Source: Viola odorata
Taxonomy: Eukaryota > Streptophyta > Magnoliopsida > Malpighiales > Violaceae
Length of the DNA: 64,000 nt
Direction: 5' to 3'
Assembly: GCA_963691705.1 (NCBI GenBank)
Contig: OY829545.1
Location: 27,143,475 to 27,207,474 of the forward strand
Part shown: one piece after another, positions 54,962 through 64,000 of the stretch
Layout of the letters: each line of letters starts with the position of its first letter
How positions within the stretch are numbered: the first letter of the stretch is position 1
Translations under genes and position numbers: made by a program
The notes under the pieces: model-generated
Told to the model about the DNA's origin: nothing
Database searches by the model: none
Seen by the model: only the letters and a program-made list of their open reading frames with translations

Positions 54962-56527
54962 CTATATTGCGCTTCCACTATCCAAAGCATGGTTTGGAAT
55001 AGGATTGATGGTCATGTTAGACCCTTCGAAAGAGATGCATTCACTTTTGATCAAGTGATTAACCTTTCCTCTAAGGGCAGAGCAGTTTTCTAGAGTATGG
55101 CCCTAAGCTCCAGCATGGTACGTGCATCTAGCATTAGGGTTGTACCACTTCAGGTAAGGAGGTCGTATAGGCTGAATCGGGGTTGGTGCAATTTGTCCAG
55201 CTGCTACGAGATGCTCGTAAATTTCTTCTAAAGGAATAGGAAGGGTGGTAGTGGCTCCCTGTTCCAATGGGTGTGTTGGTTCTTTTGGGGGATTTGTGGT
55301 GGAGGCGAGGGGAAAGATTACCGGTTACTAGGTCCCGAGGAGACAAAGATGACATCTTCCTTCATGATAGATGCTTTTTTAAGCGTGTCTTCTAGTGTGG
55401 AAGCAGTGATCTTTCCGGACTTAATTACTTATTCAACTCTCTCGGCTACGAGGACCATATCGGAGAAGCTACTTGACGAATTGGAGATGAGGTAGGTGTA
55501 GTAGGGAGCCTCGAAAGTGTTCACGAAAATTGATAAGAGTTCTTTGTCACTTAGGGGAGGAGAAATTTTGGATGCTAGTTCTCTCCACCTTTGAGCGAAA
55601 GTTTTCACCAATTCGTCGGTCTTCTTCTTTAGATCCTATAGATCAAAACGGTCTGGTGCAACCTCCATGTTGAACTTATATTGCTTGAAGAAGGCGTCAG
55701 ATAAATCTCTCCAAGTTTTGATCCTAACCCTATCCAAACTCATGTACCAGGTCAAGGCATGCTTGGCCAAACTCTCCCTAAATAGATGGATGAATAGGGG
55801 CTCATTGTGTATCATTTCAGCCATTTTGTTGTAATAGGCCTTGAGGTGAGTCTTTGGGAACTCGACCCCAGTGTACTTCTCAAAATCCGCAATCTTGTAC
55901 TTAGGAGGCATTACGATCCCGGGGACCATGCACATGTCAGCTGGGCCCATAGGGTCAAAGGGGTCCGTTCCTTCAATGGCTCTAAGCCTTTCTTCTAGTA
56001 GGCTCAATCTATCCATGTTCAGCCTCTCTATGACGACCGCATTAGGACCAAGGGGTAGTAGGAGTTTTGACATAAATTGTGGTTGCGTCGGATTGACGAA
56101 AGGAGGACAAATTCCCATAGGATCGGGAATCACGACTCGAGTAGAGTGGTCGTGAGGAGGGAGAAGGCCTTGGGATTCCTGATGAATCAGACTTTGACCC
56201 GGGTCCAAAGTGAGGTTAACCGAAGAATGCTGTAGAGTCGTAGCAGTTTCTCCACCTGCGTTAACTACAAGTTTTGTGGGGAAAGGATCAATCCATTTCC
56301 ATTGAGCCCCTAGGAACAGAAAATGATTGGGGTCCCGAGGATCCAGCGATGACTGATGAGGAGGGTCCCATCATTTGACTAGGATCAAAACTAGGTGGGA
56401 ACTCAGTGGTTGCTTTATCTCGCTCTTTTTTGGGCTGAGCGGCCCTTTCTGTAGTAACCCTAACTTGCTCTTCCAACTCTGCTATTCTAGCAACCAACAT
56501 CTCTTCTGTTTTGGCTTGCTCGGCCAT
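54962..56527 (-). pseudogene. Ogre-type gag of element E
   Basis: From MAEQAKTEEMLVARIAELEE (56527), a coiled coil, through a frameshift near 56290 to the gag domain: DLSLLEERLRAIEG-like, PPKYKIADFEKYTGVEFPKTHL, FRESLAKHALTWYMSL, WRDLSDAFFKQYKFNMEVAPDR, FAQRWRELASKISPPLSDKEL and FVNTFEAPYYTYLI. TAG at 55636 and others break it. Near 55110-55180 YNPNARCTYHAGA*GHTLENC gives the C-x2-H-x4-GH-x4-C knuckle with a stop in it. This order of motifs is that of Ogre-lineage gag. It ends at TAG 54962 where protease should begin; no PR, RT or INT follows. Confidence 0.82.
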
Positions 56528-56530
56528 TTT

Positions 56531-57395
56531 TCGCGCTTGAAGTCTAGTTATGGGGAGCCTTGGTGGAGTAGTTTTCCTACGGGGAGCTATGGTTAACCTG
56601 AAAAAAGGACAAAGAAAAAAATAGTAAGTACGGGCAATGCAACCCTGAAGCCTCCGTGCTACTTGTTCACTCTTTTGGCCACACTTCCACTTAATACTTT
56701 CAAGATGAATGAAAAGTCGATATTTTGGTGGAGAGACGAAGGAAGCTTTTATTCATTCCACTTGACGAGATGTGATCTTGGATATTATCAATGAAACCCA
56801 CAGATTGGCACTATAAGGAGACGTTGGCCACAACAAAAGAGCGCGTAGCTGAAACCGAGAAGAAGTAACTGCCCTTGCGTTCTGAATTTTTTGTGAGAGA
56901 TGTTCCATCCAGAAAATTCTGAAATTTTATGTGGGCATACTTCAGCCTATTATAAACATCTTTCGTGTTTTAGCCGAGAGGAAATTCCTAGCAAATCGCT
57001 TTGATATTGGCCAAGGAAAAAGAGCGCGCAGCTGAAACCGAGAAGGAGCAACCGTCCTTGCATTATGATTTTTTTGTGAGAGATGCTCCGCCCAGAAAAA
57101 TCTGAAATTTGGTGTTGGAATACCTCAACCTTTTATCAATGTCTTTCATGTTTTGGCTGAGTGGAAACTCTGAATAAATCGCTTTGATATTGGCCAAAAC
57201 AAAATAGCGCGCAGCTGAAACCGCTAAACACCATTATCCTTACGTCTAAATTTTTCCGTGAGAGATTCACTGCCCAGAAAATTCTGAAATTTGGTGTTGG
57301 AATACCTCAACCTGTTATAAATGTCTTTCATGTTTTGGCCGAGTGGAAACTCCGAATAAATTGCTTTGATATTGGCCAAAGCAACGTACCTTTGG
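56531..57395 (-). repeat. 180-bp tandem array upstream of E gag
   Basis: Three units (about 56815-57390) with GCGC(A/G)(T)AGCTGAAACCG, GTGAGAGAT, CCCAGAAAA(T/A)TCTGAAATTT, ATGTTTTGGC(T/C)GAG and TTGATATTGGCCAA. No ORF is preserved. In the element direction this precedes gag. Confidence 0.75.
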
Positions 57396-57399
57396 TCGG

Positions 57400-58075
57400 A
57401 TGTTGAGGGAAGTGTTACAAAAAGTGAGGAAGATGGTGAGTGGTTGGAAGCCGTTGCGTTGTCGGGTGGTCGAAAGCCCCTGCGTTGTCGAGTGGTTGGA
57501 AGTCACTGTGTTGTCGAGTGGTTAAAAGCTACTACATTGTCGAGTGGTTGAAAGCCGCTGCATTGTGGTGAATGTGTGTCCGTGCGAGGCTATCGCTCTT
57601 CGGATGTTGATGAAGAGATGAGATTCGAGCGGGGATACCGCAAAATTTGGAGGTCGATGAATAGATGAGATCCGAGCGGGGATACCGCTATTGTCGGAAG
57701 TCGATGAAGAGATGAGAGATCCGAGCGGGGATACCGCAATTGTCAGAAGTCGATGAAGAGATGAGATCCGAGCGAGGATACCGCAATTGTCGGAAGTCAA
57801 TGAAGAGATGAGATCCGAGCGGGGATACCGCAATTGTCGGAAGTCGATGAAGAGATGAGATCCAAGCGGGGATACCGCAATTGTCGAAAGTCGAGGAAGA
57901 TAAGAGATCCGAGCGGGGATACCGCAATTGTCGGAGGTCGATGCAGAAAATGTAAATTTGACATCCGAACGGGGATACCACAGTTGTCGGAGGTCAATGC
58001 AAAAAATGTAAATTTGACATCCGAACGGGGATACCACCATTGTCGGAGGTCGATTTGATGGTGGGGGAAATGGAT
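57400..58075 (-). repeat. 33-bp and 48-bp tandem arrays of element E
   Basis: 57430-57575: about five units with GAGTGGTTGGAAGCC(G/A)CTG-like sequence. 57590-58060: about nine units of about 48 bp with ATCCGAGCGGGGATACCGCAA and GTCGATGAAGAGATGAGA. The left copy of this segment carries a different array (48410-49060) at the comparable place. Confidence 0.8.
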
Positions 58076-58993
58076 CGCCGCACTAAATTAATTGGGGAGT
58101 GGTAACGTACTCCATTCGATTGTTGATTGGATTTTGATGAAAATCCAAGATGAGGGAATTACAACGATTTCTTCATCGAAGAGCCAATTGAGGAGTGGTA
58201 ACGTTCTCTATTCGATGTTGATTGGATTTTGATGAAAATCCAAGATGAGGGTATTACAACGATGTTGTGATCGAAGACCCACTTGAGGAGTGGTAACGTT
58301 CTCCATTCGATGTTGATTGGACTTTAATGAAAATCCAAGGTGAGGGCTTTACAACGATTTCTTTATCGAAGACCCATTGTTGATTCCAACGAAGCATATC
58401 CGTGTCCTGCAAGTAGGAAAGAAGCAAACACGAAGCAGCAACAGATAGAAAAGGAAGAGCAGAACGACCTAGTGTGAGAAATATCAAATATTCCTATGGC
58501 TTGCCCCCTAAGTCTTTTGTTTGGAACGAAAATGATTTCTTTGTTTTAAGAAAATAAATTCAAGCATCTTTTTTGGATAAAATGTTTGTCCAATTTTCGT
58601 TATATGACCACGACTGATTCAAGTCTAGATAACGTCTATGTCTTGTTCAGGAAATAACGACCTCAAGAACAAGACTTTCCCATGACATGCAGTTGTAAGC
58701 AATCCTCACCAGATATTAGTGTTTGCGCTCACGCTCAGAAAACAAGGCTAGCTGTATACACTCCTAAAAATGCAATAAACATAGCACAAAAATTAAATTT
58801 GCAATGTCAATCCGAGTGAATAGACTTCAAATGAAGATGTACATGCATGGGTCTGCCAATAATCAATAGGACTTTGCGAGGGAGGAAAAAAGGAGGAATT
58901 TGTAGAAGAAAGTGTTGTGTTTTTTTGCGGAAGGTTTTGATGAGTTTTGTGCTCGACGACTGATTGCGATGAGGACAAATTGTGGTGAACGAT
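58076..58993 (-). repeat. E-family segment, right copy
   Basis: Same sequence and orientation as 52043-53030. Begins with three 85-95-bp units (GAGGAGTGGTAACGTTCTCC...CCAAGATGAGGG, 58090-58385). Ends abruptly at GAACGAT where element D is inserted; the left copy continues GAACGATGCTTGACG. Contains CTTGCCCCCTAAG near 58503. Confidence 0.7.
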
Positions 58994-60180
58994 TGATAGC
59001 ATGTTTTTATGCATAATTTTCTCCCCATTATCTCACCATTTTAAGGCATGATTCTGCTAAATTACCTTTGTTTTCATTACTATTGCAGATCTAGGCCTAA
59101 AAAGGGAGTTTATACAAAAAGATGCATTTTTGGAGCATTTTGTGCGAATTTGAGCTTCAAGACCAAAGTCGAGGTCCCGACTCCAGAAGAGCGTTCAAGG
59201 TCCCGAATCGGATTCTCCATTCGGGACCCCGAAGGGCAAAGAGCGGCAATTCCACGTGTCCTCTTGCCAAAGCTTCCATGTGCTTCCTTTGACACTGTTC
59301 CGACAGTTCTGCACTAATCACAAAATACCTACTCTCTGACCATTCCAGACCTTGAGCCACTCCAGATCTGCCAAAGCTGGGCAAAACAGACCTTAACCTG
59401 CAGCTTTGTGCTTTTTAGCTTTGCGCTTTATGGAGCATAGATCCATTGTAGTAGGCTTTCTTTAAATGCATTTTGTCCCTAGTTTGGGCTGAAGATATTT
59501 TGTTCTTAAGAGCTCTAGCTTATAAAGGGCATCCAAGAAGTAGTTTAGGACATCCATCTTTTTACCACATAATTCAATTTAGATAATTCTTAGAATTAGT
59601 TTCTTAGACTTCTCTCTAGTTTATCTCTCTAGTTCTTGTTAGCATCCTTCACCTTTACCGCCGGGCTTCAAATGTTTTTAGTAACAAAGTCTTCTTCCCT
59701 TAATCTATTTATTTACTTATTATGCTCTCTTTAATTATTATTTGTTTATCTTCAAACATGAGTAGCTAAATCTTTAATTCTTAGCAAAGGTGATTCAAGG
59801 GTTGCAAGGGCAGATTCAAGGCCTAAATGTGCTTATTATATTCTTGTTGCCATATTTAATTGCTCATCATTTTAATTACATTTTCACTTAGGATGATTAA
59901 AGGCTTGATCAACTTATTTTTATTATGAGTGAATGCTGCCATCTTTGTGATAAATACGGAAGGAAAGTTGCATGGAACAAGTAGGCACCTATCTAGTAGT
60001 AGCTACGCTGAAGTGGTCTCGACTAGATAGGGTGAGTAGTTGATTAGAGCGAGGTCACGAGTCTGACAAGCTAAGGGACCTTTAACTCTAGATCTGTCTT
60101 TTCTTATCGTCATGGCCAGCCTGAATATGGCCCTCCTGCATTCGTGCCTGGAGGGATGGCGGGCTGTCAAGACTACCTCG
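58994..60180 (+). repeat. truncated 5' LTR of element D
   Basis: Landmarks shared with LTR A in order: TGATAGCATGTTT, ATTGCAGAT, AAAGATGCATTTTTG, CCACGTGTCCTC, TATAAAGG (59521), ATGAGTAGCTA, GCATTCGTGCCTGG, GGGATGGCG. The word GGTCCCGA occurs at 59173 and 59201 with a mirrored form at 59222. The last 500 bp expected from LTR A are missing. Confidence 0.75.
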
Positions 60181-60199
60181 GGACCGAAAGAGGACTTCG

Positions 60200-63127
60200 A
60201 CGTCTAGCGTAAGGATCTTCCAATCCTTGCGTTCAGGACCTCGAACACCTTTTTGATCTAGAAGATCTTGATAATCCCGATCCCGATCACGTACCGTTTG
60301 TCCACCCAGAAGAACCCGAAATGGAAGATTTCGGTCCCGAAGGAAATGGTATTCTACCATTACCACCAGTAATCCAGACCATAGATGAATTCAATACATC
60401 CCCCGAGGCCCCAACCAGCTGCATCGTCTGGCCAGCAGTCGTCATGCACCATCTACCTCTCTATTGAGGGCTGGCCAAGGAGAACCCCCATCGCCACCTT
60501 CAACAACTACACTCCATTTGTGACACTATGAAGCCCTACAACGTTAGTATTGAGCATGCCAAGCTCTGCGCCTTCATGTGGTCCCTCAAGGACGATGCGC
60601 TTGATTGGTTTTACGACTTGCGTCCTCAATTTATCAACTCATGGGCCTAGATGTCCAAGGCCATCAGGGACAAATATTACTCGGTATCCATTGCCATGGT
60701 AACTCGCAAGCAACTAGTGTCTATTCTCCAAAAAGACACGGAAGATCTTGAGCAATACTATGAGCGTTTCAAGAAAATGCAAGCTTTATGCCCCTCGCAT
60801 AATCTCTCCGAACATGCTCTCATCTAGTATTTTTGCGAAGGACTCAAGGCCCGAGATAAAGACCTACTCAATGCCGCTGCAAATGGCTCCATCACTAGAC
60901 TCACTCCAGCTGCCGCCAAGGACACAATCGAGCTCATGGCCAAGAACAACCTCCAGCTCAACAATTCTACCAGCATCCAAGATGTCTGTTCAACCGCTAT
61001 GGAGAACCAATTAGCAGCCATCACTGGTATGCTACAAAATATGGCTTCGGGACACCCTGTCCAGGTCAAGGCCTGCCAAATCTGCCAACTTTCGGACCAT
61101 CCCACTAATGCTTGTACATTTATTCCTGAAGAAATACCCGTCAATGCTGTTGGAGGATTCAATGTCCCGTACGGTCAGAACAACAATCAAGGCTGGAGAC
61201 AGCCCAATTACGGATGGAATAACGCTCAGCAGGCCGGACCTAGCCATCAGTATGGATAAAATCCATACGGAAATCACCCTCCTCCTTTCAACATGCAGAA
61301 CTTCAAGCCCAGACCAAACTTCAAGAATTATCAGTATCAGAGGCAACCACCTCAAGACCAGAACTTCACAGTGCCCCCGAATGAAGAGCCCTCTCCTGAT
61401 AAGAAAAGAATTGCGGAGCTTGAGAAACAAATACGTACTCTCATGGCCGAAATGAAAGAGGTAAAAAATGGAGGAAGATTTCTAGGGCAGACGGAACCCA
61501 ACCCGAAGCATGAGGCATGTGCTATGAACCTCCGTAGTGGTCTCGAGATACCCTCTCGCGTCCATCCAGGCCTCGATCCTACAAAGGCCAATCAAGGTCC
61601 CGAAGCTGATAATGTTATTCAAGGTCTCGAACGCGAAGACAGCGCACAACCACCTCCAGAACAGCCTACTGAGCCTACTAAACAACCCAAGAAGTCTCGA
61701 TTCAATGATGCAGCTCTTGACCATTTCTTCACCAGCACGAAGGCTCGATGTAAGAAAAAATAACCACCCGTTGACGAAGAATTCTCTCAAGAGTTCATTA
61801 ACAAAGTACTCGAGCCCCCGTTCCCTCAACGGTTGGTCAAGAAGAAGAAAGATGAAGAGGATTGGGACATCTTTGAAATGTTCAGCAAGGTCATTATCAA
61901 CATCCCTCTTCTCAAGGCAATCAAGAACATACCGCGGTATGCAAAGTTTTTGAAACAACTTTGCACAAACAAGAGCAAATTCACCGAGGTGAATTGGATT
62001 AGCGTAGGAGCTAACTTGTCCGCTCATATCCAACGCAAGATCCCTCCCAAATGCAAAGATCAAGGAATGTTCACTGTCCCATGCAGAATTGGAACAATCG
62101 ACATTGGGAAGGCTATGTGTGATTTAGGGGCCGGAATTAATGTTATGCCCTTGACTATCTACAACAGCCTCGGACTCGGGCCCTTGCAGGAAACCACGCT
62201 GGTTATCCAAGTCACCGACCGCTCAGTTGTCTATCCCAAGGGCATAATCACGGACGTTCTTATCCAAATAGGCGAATTCCTATTTCCAGCAGATTTCTAT
62301 GTTCTTTCCATGGAGAACCTGACAACCACCAAATCTTCGGATGTACTTTTGGGGCGCCCATTCTTGGCCACTGCCCGTGCCAAAATTGATGTCTATGAGG
62401 CCTCCATTTCCCTTGAATTCAATGGGGAAATCATCAGGTTCAACATGCTTGACTCCATGAAGTATCCCTCCGAATTTTCAAGTGTCAATTTTATTGACGT
62501 GATAGACCCCTTTATGGAGAACATTGCTGATCTGAATTCTATCGAGCCCTTGAAGCTGGCTCTTAACCGAAGTCTCACCCCTGAATCCTTGGGCGGGATG
62601 GCACTATCCGTTATAGTCCCTGCCGAATTAAGCTCGGTCGTAGCAGCCTTGGAAGAAAATGTCTTTCTTATAGTCGAGCCCCCGAATGAGGCTCCCGAAT
62701 GCGCAGATCATGTGCGACTTACACCTTCTCTAGTACAAGCTCCCGACCTTGAGCTTAAGGAGATGCCCTCGTATTTGAAGTATGTCTATCTTGGGGAGAA
62801 GGAATCCCTCCCGGTTACCATTTCCAACAAATTGGAGGAGGCTCAAGAGCTTGAATTGGTAGAGCTCCTCAAGAGTTTTAAGCAAGCTCTTGGCTGGACA
62901 ATTGCGGACATCAAGGATCTATCACCATCCCTATGCACTCATCGCATCCATCTTAAAGAAGATAGCAAGACAATCCGAAAGCCCCAAAGGCGCTTGAACC
63001 CCCCCATGATGGAGGTGGTCAAGAAGGAGGTCCTAAAATTGCTTGATGCCGGGGTTATATATCCTATTTCTGATTCCCCATGGGTCAGCCCCGTTCAGGT
63101 GGTCCCGAAGAAAACAGGCATCACCAT
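60200..63127 (+). pseudogene. gag-PR-RT gene of element D
   Basis: One frame with stops near 60463, at 60646 (WA*MSK), 60826 (LI*YF), 61257 and 61761, and no frameshift. Gag: ENPHRHLQQLHSICDTMKP, DDALDWFYDL, EQYYERFKKMQALCP; knuckle CQICQLSDHPTNAC (about 61070). Coiled coil KKRIAELEKQIRTLMAEMKE (61405). Protease: MCDLGAGINVM (about 62115) and [17 protein letters not shown] (about 62340). RT start: [15 protein letters not shown] and [16 protein letters not shown], where LTR F follows. Closely similar to the genes of B and C in order but distinct in sequence. The word GGTCCCGA recurs inside the frame (61595, 63103). Confidence 0.88.
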
Positions 63128-64000
63128 TGATTGCGTGTCGAGGGCATCAAATTTAGTTGTAAAAAGATATAGAAAATGGGGTAGGAATACAACTTATCAC
63201 TCGTCCACAAGGGACTCGTAGATTGCGATAATAGGTTCCTCCACAGAGATCTTGTTGGTATATTGTAGTTTTGACTCGACTTCCTCATCACTGGAGTTGA
63301 GGGGATTTTGTTCCTATAATTAAGATAAACAAAGCATAAAAGAGGACAAGCAAAAATAAAATTGAAGGAAGCAATCTTAAGCAAAAGTGAATCTTAGCTA
63401 AGATTGCTGGTTGAGATTGGTTGGAACTTTCGTGGGGTAGATTCTTGGCAAGGGTGAATTCGTGAGCACTCTACTTGTTTAATCGATCATTGACTATATA
63501 TTTTCTCCTTCTCTATCATAACTCTGCTATAGATTGGGAGGAACCCCTTTCCAATCCTACTTTCCTCTTATTCAAATCACTTGGAGGGTACCCCCTTTCC
63601 TAGTGATCCTAGCCAGTGGACACCTTGCTGGCTAAAGGGTTTATCCAATTGGCTGCTGGCTTGAGGCACATGCGTTTTCTCAATGGCGTAGGGAAAGACA
63701 GAGTCTAGGCCAAGCTACTCCCAACTCGGAGCCCTAGGTCGTCAATCTGGTTAGGCCTATATCGATTCAAACTCACTAACCCCCGCGAGGTTAGCTGTCT
63801 ACTTCGTCACTTCAGTTTTGCTCGTCCCCTCAGTGACTGACTGCAAATTCGTCGTTTTGGCTAAGATCAATCAAGTCTTAGCCTAGACGGGAACCGTTTG
63901 TTAAAACATAACTTGTTTCGAATACAACGATAGGATAATTAAGAACGAATCAGTCTCATGATTTACAAGTATGCTCACTCATCCCTTACCAAGAACTAGG
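63128..64000 (-). repeat. LTR F: third C-type LTR, cut by the window edge
   Basis: Begins TGATTGCGTGTCGAGG and follows the left LTR of element C (10802-11660) with few differences; like 44257 it retains the GGGAGGAACCCC block (63536). The left flank is RT of D without a primer site, so this is the outer end of a - strand element or a solo LTR. The high similarity suggests a young insertion of the C family. Confidence 0.85.

Larger units (their letters stand above)
10764..58993 (-). mobile_element. element E: Ogre-like element, host of the nest
   Basis: An Ogre-type (Tat clade) element on the - strand. Its 3' LTR is 10764-10801 plus 45719-48173, split by element C. Its polypurine tract is 48174-48187, and its gag remnant is 54962-56527. 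PR, RT, RNase H and INT are absent between gag and the LTR; instead there are about 6.8 kb of noncoding DNA full of tandem arrays (with element G inserted). Elements D and G are inserted in it. The 5' LTR is not visible, so the right boundary given here is only the point where D begins. It may be a non-autonomous derivative or a deleted copy, and the part right of 57 kb may belong to a second copy of the family. Confidence 0.55.
58994..63127 (+). mobile_element. element D: Athila-like fragment
   Basis: Starts with an LTR (TGATAGCATG) matching that of element A, then a gag-PR-RT frame on the + strand. The LTR end and the primer site are deleted: at about 60180 the LTR sequence passes straight into gag. 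The RT is cut at 63127 by LTR F. The rest is outside the window. Confidence 0.8.

Overview
This is a stretch of repeat-rich nuclear DNA from a flowering plant. The evidence is a decayed plant F-box gene at the left edge, several Ty3/gypsy LTR retrotransposons of the Athila and Tat/Ogre lineages (the Athila ones with the usual tRNA-Asp-type primer site TGGCGCCGTTGCCGGGGA), a TIR element, and no dense gene packing. I cannot name the species. No tRNA, rRNA, CRISPR or intact host gene was seen. Every coding region from 5.7 kb to the right edge belongs to a transposable element, and nearly all carry stop codons.

Layout. 0.4-1.6 kb: F-box pseudogene (-). 1.8-5.7 kb: AT-rich DNA with a worn Athila-type LTR, a worn Tat-type LTR, a 770-bp inverted-repeat element (3890-4659) and a diverged tandem duplication. 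5735-10763: element A, an Athila-like element with 1.78-kb LTR, primer site and one ORF of unknown function but no gag or pol. From 10764 on, a set of nested insertions begins. Element E, an Ogre-like element on the - strand, is inserted 18 bp into the 3' LTR of A; its own 3' LTR is split into 10764-10801 and 45719-48173. Element C (10802-45718, -), a full Athila-like element with gag, PR, RT, RNase H, INT and an extra ORF, sits in that LTR. Element B (11750-19081, +), a gag-PR-only Athila relative, sits in the 3' LTR of C. Element T (27789-43008, -), a 15.2-kb Tat-lineage element with two RNase H domains, sits in the gag of C and carries four further genes in antisense orientation. Right of 48 kb lies the interior of E: gag remnant (55-56.5 kb), many arrays of tandem repeats, an odd element G (49202-52037) with inverted LTRs, and element D (58994 on, +), an Athila-like gag-PR-RT fragment cut at 63128 by LTR F, a third copy of the C-type LTR.

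The nesting is supported by target-site duplications: ATTAT for B, GCTAG for T, CGTGA for G, and a CpG-decayed ACGAC for C. For B there is also an undisturbed empty site in the sister LTR of C at about 45.2 kb.

The most unusual signals are these. (1) Short family-specific words recur in LTRs, coding regions and 3' noncoding DNA of each Athila-like element, at matching LTR positions but with a different word in each family. (2) A 22-nt motif containing TGGGAGGCAACCCA lies just after the last (or only) ORF, or after pol, of four elements whose ORFs differ. (3) The Tat element holds two tandem antisense gypsy-transposon (PF04195-like) genes that share an intron position, with promoter-like sites. 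(4) Element G has two inverted LTR-plus-primer-site arms flanked by one 5-bp target duplication.
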